Shown here: positions 1-6,378 of the stretch, in pieces
Numbering within the stretch: the stretch's first letter is position 1
Layout of the letters: every line of letters begins with the position of its first letter
Assembly (NCBI GenBank): GCA_050742535.1
Contig: JBOGIQ010000200.1
Coordinates: 1 to 10,711, forward strand
From: Gp6-AA40 sp050742535
Lineage (GTDB): Bacteria; Acidobacteriota; Vicinamibacteria; Vicinamibacterales; UBA2999
Reading direction: 5' to 3'
Length of the DNA stretch: 10,711 bases
Made by a program: the position numbers and the translations under genes
Notes under the pieces: model-generated
Told to the model about the DNA's origin: nothing
The model's database searches: none
The model's input: only the letters and a program-made list of their open reading frames with translations

Positions 1-137
1 TGTCCAACCAGCACCCCGTCGTTCGAGACAATGCACGCCCCGACCAACGGGTTCGGCGTCGTGCGGCCGAGGCCGCGCCGTGCACACTCGAGCGCGCGAT
101 TCATCCAGCGCGCGTCTGTCTCGGCCAGCGCTACCAC
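1..137 (-). CDS. ribD: RibD N-terminus (riboflavin deaminase/reductase), partial
   Basis: This is the 5' end of a gene that runs off the left edge. The visible protein contains ARWMNRALECARRGLG, then RTTPNPLVGACIVSNDGVLVG. This is the classic N-terminus of the RibD deaminase domain (family pattern: M-x2-AL-x-LA-x2-G-x-G-x-T-x-PNP-x-VG). RibD performs the deamination and reduction steps that follow GTP cyclohydrolase II in cytosolic riboflavin synthesis. The zinc-binding HAE and PCxxxGxxxC motifs and the reductase domain lie outside the window. The start is uncertain. A GTG at 137 overlaps the last two codons and the stop of ftsY and gives 11 residues before the conserved Met. An ATG at 104 gives a shorter form starting at MNRALECA. 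Neither has a strong, well-spaced Shine-Dalgarno sequence. As the last visible gene of the operon it is probably translated by coupling to ftsY. The family call is confident; the exact start is not. Confidence 0.85.
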   Translation of the reverse strand, partial: MVALAETDARWMNRALECARRGLGRTTPNPLVGACIVSNDGVLVG

Positions 138-1054
138 TTGTCCTGGAAGAGCGCGTCGACGTATTCCTGCGCGGAGAACGGGATCAGATCCTCGAGGCCT
201 TCGCCGACACCGACGTATTTGATGGGCAGCTTCAGATCGTTGGCAATCGCCACAGCCACGCCTCCCTTGGCCGTGCCATCGAGCTTGGTCAGCACGATCC
301 CGGTGACGCCGGCGACGCTGGTGAACTCGCGCGCCTGCTGCACGCCATTCTGCCCGACGGTCGCATCGAGGACGAGCAGCACTTCGTGCGGCGCCCCATC
401 GGCGGCCCGCGCCGCCACGCGCCGAATCTTGTCCAGCTCGTTCATCAGGTTGACGCGGTTGTGAAGGCGGCCAGCGGTATCGATCAGAATCGGATTGCGG
501 TTGCGCGCCTTGCCCGACTGGATGGCGTCGAAGACCACAGCCGCCGGATCGGATCCTTCCTTCGCGCGGACGATATCCACGTTGGCGCGCCGGGCCCAGA
601 TCTCGAGCTGCTCGACCGCTGCCGCGCGGAAAGTGTCGGCAGCGCAGATCAGCGGCTGGTTCCCCTCGCTCTTGAGCAGGTTCGCGAGCTTTCCCACCGT
701 GGTCGTCTTGCCGGTGCCGTTCACTCCGACAACCAGCGTGACATGCGGGCGATGACCGTTCGACACTGGCGCGTCGACGCTGTCGAATACCTGCCGGATT
801 TCGTCCTTCACCAGATCGCGCAGGCTTTCGCCCTTCCTGCTGCGCTGCCTCACGGCGGTGACGATGCGCTCGGTCGCGGCGATACCGACGTCGGCCGAGA
901 CGAGGAGTTCTTCGAGCGCCTCGATCGTGTCGACGTCAACCGGCCGCGTGCGTTGTTCAACAGTGTCGGCCTGCTGAACGATCTCGTCAAACCGGCCGAC
1001 GATCTGCTGTTTCGTGCGGCTCAGTCCCTGCCGCAGGCGATCAAGAAATCCCAA
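131..1054 (-). CDS. ftsY: Signal recognition particle receptor FtsY
   Basis: FtsY is the membrane-associated SRP receptor GTPase. It docks ribosome-nascent-chain/SRP complexes at the Sec translocon. The 307-residue protein has the short N-terminal form without a long acidic A domain. The helical N domain occupies about residues 1-95, starting MGFLDRLRQGLSRTK. The G domain shows G1 GVNGTGKT (110-117), DTFRAAA (140-146), DTAGR (192-196), TKLD followed by GTAKGG (256-264) and GVGEG (282-286). All key GTPase residues are present. The start codon is TTG, directly after the TAG of gpsA with no gap, and a G-rich stretch (GGTGGGG) just upstream may serve as ribosome-binding site. Its neighbours make phospholipid precursors, which fits a membrane-biogenesis operon. 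No sign of damage. Confidence 0.97.
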   Translation of the reverse strand: MGFLDRLRQGLSRTKQQIVGRFDEIVQQADTVEQRTRPVDVDTIEALEELLVSADVGIAATERIVTAVRQRSRKGESLRDLVKDEIRQVFDSVDAPVSNGHRPHVTLVVGVNGTGKTTTVGKLANLLKSEGNQPLICAADTFRAAAVEQLEIWARRANVDIVRAKEGSDPAAVVFDAIQSGKARNRNPILIDTAGRLHNRVNLMNELDKIRRVAARAADGAPHEVLLVLDATVGQNGVQQAREFTSVAGVTGIVLTKLDGTAKGGVAVAIANDLKLPIKYVGVGEGLEDLIPFSAQEYVDALFQDKW

Positions 1055-2038
1055 CTACCCCACCTCTGCCCGCTGCGGCCGCAGCATCAGATCCTCGAGC
1101 GCCGCGCGCGCGTCTTTGCGCCCCGCCAGCACGTCGTCGATCTGCGCGGTAATCGGCAGCTCGATGCCGACACGTGCCGCCAGCGCCAGCGCGGCTTCCG
1201 TCGTCCGCACGCCCTCTGCCACCATCTTCATTCCCGCCAGCACGTCGTGCAAGGCACGTCCATGTGCCAGCTCGATGCCGACGTGCCGGTTGCGGCTCAG
1301 CGTTCCGGTACACGTCAGGACCAGATCGCCGAGGCCGGCGAGGCCGGCCATCGTTTCGCGCCGGGCACCGGCCGCGCAGGCCAACCGCGAGATCTCCGCC
1401 AGTCCACGTGTGATCAGCCCGGCGCGCGCGTTGTTGCCGAGGCCGAGACCTTCGACGACGCCGGCGGCAATCGCGATGACGTTCTTGAGCGCTCCCCCGA
1501 TCTCCACGCCAACCACGTCGTCGGTGCCATACAGCCGGAAGTACGGCGATCGAAATTCAGTCTGCACACGCTCGACGACATCCTGATTTGTCGACGCGAC
1601 GGACACCGCCGTCGGCATTGCTCGCGCCACCTCAGCGGCGAAACTTGGACCCGAGAGCACGGCAACCCGGATATCGCTTCCCAGCTCCTGTGCGACGATT
1701 TCGGACACCCGAAACAACGAACCCTGCTCGAGACCCTTGGTGGCGCTGACAACAACGGACCCCGGCCGGATACACGGCGCGACGCGTTTCAGGATCGCGC
1801 GTGTCCCGTGCGTGGGGATCGCGGACACCACGATGTCCGTGCCGTGGAGCGCCTCTTCGAGATCGCCCGTCACCTGGAGGCCTGCCGGAAAACTCACGTC
1901 GCTCAGATACACTGCATTCGCGCGCCTGGCACGCATGTCCGACACGAGCGCGGCGTCGCGCGCCCACAGCCACGCCTCATGGCCGCGTCGCGCGAGATGG
2001 ATGGCGAGTGTCGTTCCCCACCCGCCGGCGCCGATCAC
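1055..2038 (-). CDS. gpsA: NAD(P)H-dependent glycerol-3-phosphate dehydrogenase
   Basis: GpsA reduces dihydroxyacetone phosphate to sn-glycerol-3-phosphate, the backbone for phospholipids, in the cytosol. From the GTG at 2038 the protein has 327 residues. Visible features are the Rossmann loop GAGGWG (3-8), SATKGLE (99-104), SGPSFAAEVA (129-138), GALKN with the expected catalytic Lys185, GNNARAGLITRG (201-212) and GLAGLGDLVLTCTG (232-245) followed by SRNR. The annotated GTG is probably not the true start, because it removes the conserved first beta strand. In frame upstream lie the codons for G-Q-I-A, giving GQIAVIGAGGWGT, the usual GpsA opening. There is no ATG, GTG or TTG between the in-frame stop at 2126-2128 and 2038. 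An ATC codon at 2051-2053 lies 8 bases after a GGGAGG ribosome site. The gene follows a plsY relic and abuts ftsY. Confidence 0.95.
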   Translation of the reverse strand: MIGAGGWGTTLAIHLARRGHEAWLWARDAALVSDMRARRANAVYLSDVSFPAGLQVTGDLEEALHGTDIVVSAIPTHGTRAILKRVAPCIRPGSVVVSATKGLEQGSLFRVSEIVAQELGSDIRVAVLSGPSFAAEVARAMPTAVSVASTNQDVVERVQTEFRSPYFRLYGTDDVVGVEIGGALKNVIAIAAGVVEGLGLGNNARAGLITRGLAEISRLACAAGARRETMAGLAGLGDLVLTCTGTLSRNRHVGIELAHGRALHDVLAGMKMVAEGVRTTEAALALAARVGIELPITAQIDDVLAGRKDARAALEDLMLRPQRAEVG

Positions 2039-2054
2039 CGCGATCTGACCGATA

Positions 2055-2159
2055 TCAGGCGCCTCCCACGCGCCGTTCCGTGCCCGCCGCCAGCCGCACC
2101 AGGTTGCCGCGGTGGCGATAAACGATTATGGCCGCAGCCAGTACTGCGGCAGTGATCAC
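2055..2159 (-). pseudogene. plsY: 3' relic of plsY (glycerol-3-phosphate acyltransferase), 34 codons
   Basis: In a frame different from both neighbours there is a 34-codon open frame ending in TGA at 2057-2055. It encodes a hydrophobic helix (VITAAVLAAAIIV) followed by YRHRGNLVRLAAGTERRVG. The family-typical end of PlsY is a last membrane helix followed by a pattern like RHR-x-N-x2-RL-x2-GTE, so this matches the C-terminus of PlsY, which transfers an acyl group from acyl-phosphate to glycerol-3-phosphate. Full PlsY has about 200 residues with several membrane helices. Here everything before the last helix is missing, because the upstream DNA is the intact 3' end of thpR. The frame begins with a GTG that overlaps the thpR stop (GTGA), so the tail could still be translated by coupling. 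The plsY-gpsA order is common in bacteria, which supports a deletion in place. It could instead be a real small membrane peptide or an assembly join. Confidence 0.65.
2062..2067 (-). promoter_or_regulatory. Strong Shine-Dalgarno sequence for gpsA
   Basis: GGGAGG on the minus strand lies inside the end of the plsY relic. It is about 23 bases from the GTG at 2038, too far for normal initiation. It is 8 bases from an in-frame ATC (2053-2051), which would start the protein as (M)GQIAVIGAGG. It is one of the clearest ribosome-binding sites in this operon and argues that gpsA translation begins upstream of the first canonical start codon. Confidence 0.6.
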
Positions 2160-2722
2160 AGGCGGGTTCGCTGGAGCGCCACGTACGTTGGTCCCTTGGG
2201 CGACAGGCGGCTCTCGAACAGTGTAATCGCCTCAATGACTGTAGTTCCCAGCGTCGTCTCGCCGGCGTCCTCCAGCAATGCCGCCGACCGAAGCTCACCG
2301 GCTTCGCGGACGCGCGCAAGCGTAAGATGCGGATTGTAGGGCCGCTCCTCTGCCGCGATTCCCGCACGCGCCAGCCGCTCGCCCACACGCTGCTCGATCG
2401 CCAGAAATGGCTCGCGTCCGTCGCTGACGCCTGACCAGAGGGCACGAGGCGGCCCCTTCGGTGGAAACGCACCAACGCCCGCGAGGGTGAGGTCGAACGG
2501 GGTCTGCCCGAGTGGTGGCGCAAGCACGCGGCGGACGGCGTCCGCTCGATCCGGATCGACGTTCCCGATGAAACGAACGGTCACGTGGAGACGATCGGCC
2601 GTCACCCAGCTGATGCGCGACCGCGGGGCCAGGCGTATCGCACGTTCGCGCAGTTGCTCGATCAAGGCGGCCGCTGCCTCCGCAACGGCGGGAGCAATTT
2701 CCACTGCGACGAACAGACGCAT
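2156..2722 (-). CDS. thpR: RNA 2',3'-cyclic phosphodiesterase ThpR (2'-5' RNA ligase family)
   Basis: This 188-residue protein belongs to the LigT/2H phosphoesterase family. Members hydrolyse 2',3'-cyclic phosphodiester ends of RNA in the cytosol; some reversibly join tRNA halves by a 2'-5' bond. The two diagnostic HxTx motifs are present: HVTV (46-49) in RLHVTVRFIGNV and HLTL (132-135) in YNPHLTLARVRE. The N-terminus MRLFVAVEIAP and the C-terminal GPTYVAL match the family, and the length is normal. The ATG overlaps the cinA stop by one base (TGATG), so translation is probably coupled. The cinA-thpR pairing is widespread. Its own stop codon overlaps the GTG of the plsY relic. The gene looks complete and functional. 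Confidence 0.93.
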   Translation of the reverse strand: MRLFVAVEIAPAVAEAAAALIEQLRERAIRLAPRSRISWVTADRLHVTVRFIGNVDPDRADAVRRVLAPPLGQTPFDLTLAGVGAFPPKGPPRALWSGVSDGREPFLAIEQRVGERLARAGIAAEERPYNPHLTLARVREAGELRSAALLEDAGETTLGTTVIEAITLFESRLSPKGPTYVALQRTRL

Positions 2723-3984
2723 CAGCCCAGCATGCGGCGAACGATGTCGAGTGCGGCCTGCGACGCCTGGAACTTCACGTGCTCACGCTCGCCGTGGAAA
2801 CGAAACATCCGCGATCGCGCCGCTGACGGCGCCACCGCCGCGATCGCCACGGTGCCAACCGGCTTCTCCGCTGAGCCGCCTCCCGGACCGGCGATGCCAG
2901 TAACCCCGACGCCAACATCGACGCCGGCACGCGATCGCACGCCTTCCGCCATCGCCTGCGCCACCGCTTCGCTGACCGCACCATGCGCCGCAATCACGGC
3001 TGGATCGACGTCGAGCAGTTCCGTCTTCGCTTCGTTGGCGTAGGCGATCACGGCACGTTCCACGTAGCGCGAGCTGCCCGGCACGTCGGTCAGGCGGGAT
3101 GTGAGAAGCCCGCCCGTGCACGACTCGGCGAGCGCAATGCGATAGCCGCGGGAGACAAGCAAATCACCAACCACCGCTTCCATCGACCGGCCATCGGTAC
3201 TGAACACGTTGTCCCCCATGACCCGGCCGACTTCCTGAACCGCTCGATCGAGAGTCGCGCCTGCGTCGTCCGCGGTCGCTGCCTGCGTCCACAGATGCAG
3301 TTCGATCTGGCCAAGCGCCGCAAGGATGGTGGCGTTCACTCGTGGAGTATTCGCGGCCCACTCGCGGTACAGGGGCTGCAGCGCTTCGTCGGTCTGCGAT
3401 TCGATGACTCCGGCAATCCGGACGACGCGTCGAAGCAGCGGCGCCCCGGCCGCGCGTGCACGCAGGGAACCTCCGGCCAGCGCCAGCAGCATCGGCTTGA
3501 GCTCGCGCGGCGGCCCCGGCAGCAACAGAACGACCGTGTCTCCCTCCTCCAGCCACAGCCCCGGCGCGCTGCCGCGCTCGTTCTCGATCACCCGGGCGCC
3601 GGCGGGTACCATCGCCTGTCTCCGGTTAATCTCCGGCATCGGCCCCTTGTAGCCGCGTGCGGCAAAACGCACGCGCATGCGCTCGGTGATCCCGGTGTCT
3701 TCCGTCAATGCCCGGCCCAGCGTGCCCGCAACCACTTCACGCGTGACATCGTCATCGGTCGGGCCGAGGCCGCCGGTGAACACCACCATGTCGACACGGG
3801 CCAGGGCCGCACGAAACAGCTCCGCAAGCTCGCCGCGATCGTCGCCGGCGACGGCCTTCAGCACGACGTCGATGCCGAGGGTGTTCAGCTGTTCGGTAAT
3901 GAAGAGTGAGTTGGTGTCGAGGCGGAGCGGAGTCAGCAGTTCGCTGCCGACGGCGATGATCGCCGCCCGCGTCAGGGGCTTCAC
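2722..3984 (-). CDS. cinA: CinA: nicotinamide-nucleotide amidohydrolase / competence-damage protein
   Basis: CinA proteins join a molybdopterin-binding-like (MoCF) domain to a C-terminal PncC domain that deamidates nicotinamide mononucleotide. They act in pyridine-nucleotide recycling and are often linked to competence or DNA-damage genes. From the GTG at 3984 the protein has 420 residues. The N domain shows IIAVGSELL (9-17), DTNS (23-26), TGGLGPTDDDVT (70-81) and LPGPPREL (155-162). The C domain shows ALAESCTGG with the expected nucleophile Ser288, then GVTGIAGPGGG (360-370) and EKPVGTV. The open frame continues upstream into pgpA, but that part is the antiparallel shadow of another gene. 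GTG 3984 is chosen because it forms a GTGA overlap with the pgpA stop and gives the expected VKPLTRAAIIAVGSELL start. Both domains look active. Confidence 0.94.
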   Translation of the reverse strand: MKPLTRAAIIAVGSELLTPLRLDTNSLFITEQLNTLGIDVVLKAVAGDDRGELAELFRAALARVDMVVFTGGLGPTDDDVTREVVAGTLGRALTEDTGITERMRVRFAARGYKGPMPEINRRQAMVPAGARVIENERGSAPGLWLEEGDTVVLLLPGPPRELKPMLLALAGGSLRARAAGAPLLRRVVRIAGVIESQTDEALQPLYREWAANTPRVNATILAALGQIELHLWTQAATADDAGATLDRAVQEVGRVMGDNVFSTDGRSMEAVVGDLLVSRGYRIALAESCTGGLLTSRLTDVPGSSRYVERAVIAYANEAKTELLDVDPAVIAAHGAVSEAVAQAMAEGVRSRAGVDVGVGVTGIAGPGGGSAEKPVGTVAIAAVAPSAARSRMFRFHGEREHVKFQASQAALDIVRRMLG

Positions 3985-4487
3985 ACGAGCCACCCGGCCG
4001 GCGCCATCCAGATCAGTCCGCGCATCACCAGGTTCCCGTAAATGGCCGCCATTCCGTCGTCCGCCATCACGCCCAGACCGCCCGGCAGCTTTTCGAAGCC
4101 GCCGGCCGGCCACGGCTTGACGACATCGAGCGCGCGAAACACGAAGAAACCGACAATCGCTCCGGTGATGTTCACGTCCAGCAACGCCAACGTGATCAAC
4201 ATGCCGACGACTTCGTCCATCACGATCGGTCCCGGATCGACGCCGCCGAAGTAGTGCTCTGCCACCGTGCCCGCCCAGATCCCAATCGCAAAGAGAACGG
4301 CGATCGTCGCCAGTTCGACGGTGGGTGAACCCGTTGCGCGCACCGCCGCGAAGACGGCAAGGCCCGCCGCGGAGCCGAATGTCCCCGGCGCTATTGGTGC
4401 GTAGCCGACGTAACCGCAGGTGGCGACGAAAACGGCAGCGCGCTGGACGAGAGACTGGCCGTGCTGTTCCGGCCCACCAGAAGACAA
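3981..4487 (-). CDS. pgpA: Phosphatidylglycerophosphatase A
   Basis: PgpA removes phosphate from phosphatidylglycerophosphate to make phosphatidylglycerol in the inner membrane. The 168-residue protein is hydrophobic and shows the family signatures: YAPIAPGTFGS (29-39), DPGPIVMDEVVG (84-95) with acidic residues for metal binding, FFVFRALDVVKPWP (114-127) and LPGGLGVMADDGMAA (134-148). These account for most of the known PgpA core. The start is TTG at 4487. No ATG or GTG occurs in frame before the conserved region, and the gene begins 6 bases after the stop of the RDD gene. Next to gpsA and a plsY relic, it adds to the phospholipid theme of the operon. Confidence 0.93.
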   Translation of the reverse strand: MSSGGPEQHGQSLVQRAAVFVATCGYVGYAPIAPGTFGSAAGLAVFAAVRATGSPTVELATIAVLFAIGIWAGTVAEHYFGGVDPGPIVMDEVVGMLITLALLDVNITGAIVGFFVFRALDVVKPWPAGGFEKLPGGLGVMADDGMAAIYGNLVMRGLIWMAPAGWLV

Positions 4488-4493
4488 GAATGG

Positions 4494-5519
4494 CTACTCG
4501 TGAACCGGGCCGACGACGCGTGTGCCGGCGACACGATCGTGGAGCGCACGGCGGTCGCCGGCGAACAACACCGGAGCGAACCCGATGCCGACGGTGGCGA
4601 CGGACGCCAGAGCAGCCAATGTGCGCTGAACGGCTCTGGCCGGTTCGACCTCTTGATCGGTGTCGGTGACGACCCGGATGCCGGTCGCCATCTTGCCAAC
4701 CGTCTGACCGCCGAGCATCGTGAACACGGAGAAGTACGACCCCTTGACCATCATCAGAAACAACGCCAGCGGAACGATCGGCACTGTTCGCCACGCCCTG
4801 AATGGCAGGCCCGCGATCTGGAACGTGAAATAGATCACGATCGCATCGATGGAGAGCAGGATCACGAGATCGATGAAGGCGGCAATGAGACGACGGGCCG
4901 GACCGCTTGTCGTCGTCGCGGTCACCGGTACGGATGATCGTGGCCGCGACGGCACGGGCCGCGCTGACGTGGGAAGCGAGGGAGCGGCGAGGGGTTCGGG
5001 TTCTTCCGCAAACGCCAAGACAGGATCGGCCTCCTGCGCTCTGGGCTTCGGAACTGTCCGAAGCCGGGGCTTCTCGGGTGTGCGGCGAACCGCCAGCGGC
5101 GGTCTCGGAGCGGCTGGCACCTTGATGAGCGGCTCGTCCGAATCGGCGCTTCCTGGCTGAAACAGCGGCAGCGCCGGGACAGCGCGCGTCGGGAGCGGCT
5201 GCCGGACAGTGTTATGGATAGTGGGATTGACCGCGGGATGCGTGGCCGCAGCCGGAGCCGCGGGTCGCGCGTCAAGCGTCATCGCAGCCAGCGGATCTGC
5301 CGGAATGGTGGAAGACGAAGCCACTGGCCGCACGTTGTCGAGTCGGGCCTCGAGCTGATTCAGCCATCGGTCCGGATCGCGCTGCGGTTCCGGTTCGCGC
5401 AGCGGCAGGTCGCGGTCCTGCGGCGCGGCACGGACAACCGCCAGCGAGAAGTCGTAGCCGCAATTCTTGCAGCGATCGCCGGTCTCGAATCCGAGGTACT
5501 CACATTTCGGGCACTTCAT
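4494..5519 (-). CDS. Zinc-ribbon RDD-family membrane protein
   Basis: This 341-residue protein has three parts. Residues 1-24 form a zinc ribbon with Cys3, Cys6, Cys17 and Cys20 (CPKC and CKNC). Residues about 25-205 are a low-complexity, proline- and alanine-rich linker, probably disordered and cytoplasmic. Residues about 206-338 form an RDD domain. Its helices lie at about 211-234 and 245-263, followed by GGQTVGKMATGIRVV (270-284), a further hydrophobic stretch at about 300-320, and ALHDRVAGTRVV. RDD proteins are poorly characterised polytopic membrane proteins; some have been linked to ion transport or stress tolerance, but no role can be assigned here. The ATG overlaps the stop of the upstream TPR gene (ATGA), suggesting the two are made together. 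The fusion of an N-terminal zinc ribbon to RDD through a long linker is the notable point. Confidence 0.85.
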   Translation of the reverse strand: MKCPKCEYLGFETGDRCKNCGYDFSLAVVRAAPQDRDLPLREPEPQRDPDRWLNQLEARLDNVRPVASSSTIPADPLAAMTLDARPAAPAAATHPAVNPTIHNTVRQPLPTRAVPALPLFQPGSADSDEPLIKVPAAPRPPLAVRRTPEKPRLRTVPKPRAQEADPVLAFAEEPEPLAAPSLPTSARPVPSRPRSSVPVTATTTSGPARRLIAAFIDLVILLSIDAIVIYFTFQIAGLPFRAWRTVPIVPLALFLMMVKGSYFSVFTMLGGQTVGKMATGIRVVTDTDQEVEPARAVQRTLAALASVATVGIGFAPVLFAGDRRALHDRVAGTRVVGPVHE

Positions 5520-6337
5520 CGGACGGCCTCCCCTGCAGGCTCGCCAGGACTCACGGCGGCAAGAAGTGTGATCTGAATTGCCGCGGTCAGCGCGTCCGCG
5601 TCGCCGCGAAGCGGATCACCATGGTCGATCGATTCAAGCAGCCGAAGCGCGTCGTGCGGCTTTCCACCCTCGAACAATGCCTTGGCCTGCGACAGACGCA
5701 ACTCCGCGCCGCGGACCATCGGCAGCGGATCGTCCGTGGGCCGGTCGGCGGCCGCTGCTGCCGAGGGCCCTTCGCCGAGCCACGACGCGAGTGGGGGCGC
5801 CGCCATCAGGATTGCGGACGCAATGCCCACGCACACGGCAATGGTCGCCAACCAGTTCGTCGCCGCGACAATGGGCTTGTCGCTGTGCCGGCGAAATGGC
5901 CGTCCGGCAGGCGTTCCTCCGTCAGAGGCGATCTGAGCGACGGGCGCCGCGGCGGCCTGACCAGCCTCGGCGACGCCGAGACGCTGCAGGAATACCAGCG
6001 CCGTTTCGCTGCTGCCGGCCGCGGCGGCCCGCGTAAGGAGCTCGCGCGCACCGGTCAGATCCCCGGTCCGATATGCCTCCAGCCCACGGTGCAGCAGCTC
6101 GTCCGACTCCCGCTGCCGTTCGGCCAGCGCTCCGCGTGCCCGCTCGATGTACGCGCGCGCACGGCCGTGGCCCCGCTCGAGAAAGGCCACACGCGTCCAG
6201 ATGTTGACCGCTTGTTCGAATCGGCCCTCGAAGTAGTGATCGAGGCCGGCGAGAAGGAGCCGCTCGATCAACGCCTCGCGATCCGCCGCATCAGCGGACG
6301 TCTCACTGCCGGGCGCGGTGCGCAGCGGCTCGGTCAT
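5516..6337 (-). CDS. TPR-containing single-pass membrane protein
   Basis: This is the first gene of the minus-strand operon. The 273-residue protein has tetratricopeptide-like helical hairpins at about residues 24-66 (AGLDHYFEGRFEQAVNIW) and 78-107 (LLHRGLEAYRTGDLTGAREL), which fit the TPR pattern. A basic linker (RRHSDK) precedes one membrane helix at about 161-183 (ATIAVCVGIASAILMAAPPL). A third TPR-like segment lies at about 212-236 (KALFEGGKPHDALRLLES) on the other side. No signal peptide is seen, so the N-terminal part is probably cytoplasmic. TPR domains bind other proteins; the partner here is unknown, with the co-translated RDD protein the obvious candidate. The ATG lies about 20 bases downstream of the predicted transcription start from a TATAAT box. 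No specific family was recognised. Confidence 0.8.
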   Translation of the reverse strand: MTEPLRTAPGSETSADAADREALIERLLLAGLDHYFEGRFEQAVNIWTRVAFLERGHGRARAYIERARGALAERQRESDELLHRGLEAYRTGDLTGARELLTRAAAAGSSETALVFLQRLGVAEAGQAAAAPVAQIASDGGTPAGRPFRRHSDKPIVAATNWLATIAVCVGIASAILMAAPPLASWLGEGPSAAAAADRPTDDPLPMVRGAELRLSQAKALFEGGKPHDALRLLESIDHGDPLRGDADALTAAIQITLLAAVSPGEPAGEAVR

Positions 6338-6362
6338 GCGGCTTTGGGCACGGAAGCACGCC

Positions 6363-6368
6363 TATTAT
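6363..6368 (+). promoter_or_regulatory. Possible -10 element for ftcD (leaderless start)
   Basis: TATTAT lies 8 bases before the ftcD ATG, and no ribosome-binding site is visible between them. A -10 box here would place transcription start at or within a base or two of the start codon, giving a leaderless mRNA. No good -35 hexamer is visible at normal spacing, so this is a tentative call. Confidence 0.35.
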
Positions 6369-6369
6369 A
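6364..6369 (-). promoter_or_regulatory. -10 element (TATAAT) of the minus-strand operon
   Basis: The minus strand reads a perfect TATAAT, an AT-rich island in otherwise very GC-rich sequence. It lies about 27 bases upstream of the ATG of the TPR gene, so transcription would start about 20 bases before it. The matching -35 region would fall inside the first codons of ftcD and is weak (CTCAAT at 16-bp spacing). This is the only clear promoter for the whole minus-strand operon in the window. Confidence 0.55.
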
Positions 6370-6378
6370 AGCGCTTAT
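6367..6378. promoter_or_regulatory. Perfect 12-bp palindrome, candidate operator
   Basis: ATAAGCGCTTAT is a perfect palindrome. It covers part of both opposing -10 boxes and the first two bases of the ftcD start codon. A dimeric regulator bound here would block both divergent transcription units. There is no adjacent regulator gene, so the binding protein is unknown. The palindrome could also be chance. Confidence 0.4.

Noticed and set aside
80..2155. Very long plus-strand open frame (691 codons) opposite ftsY and gpsA
   Set aside because: It is antisense to two clearly recognised genes, and its translation has no family likeness. High GC with third-position bias makes such long shadow frames common.
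2983..3909. Plus-strand open frame of 308 codons opposite cinA
   Set aside because: Shadow of cinA; its product is Arg/Gln/His-rich with no recognisable motif.
3985..4794. Upstream extension of the cinA reading frame through pgpA into the RDD gene
   Set aside because: The added residues are Arg-rich without family likeness and overlap pgpA and the RDD gene on the same strand in another frame. The GTG at 3984 gives the normal CinA start.
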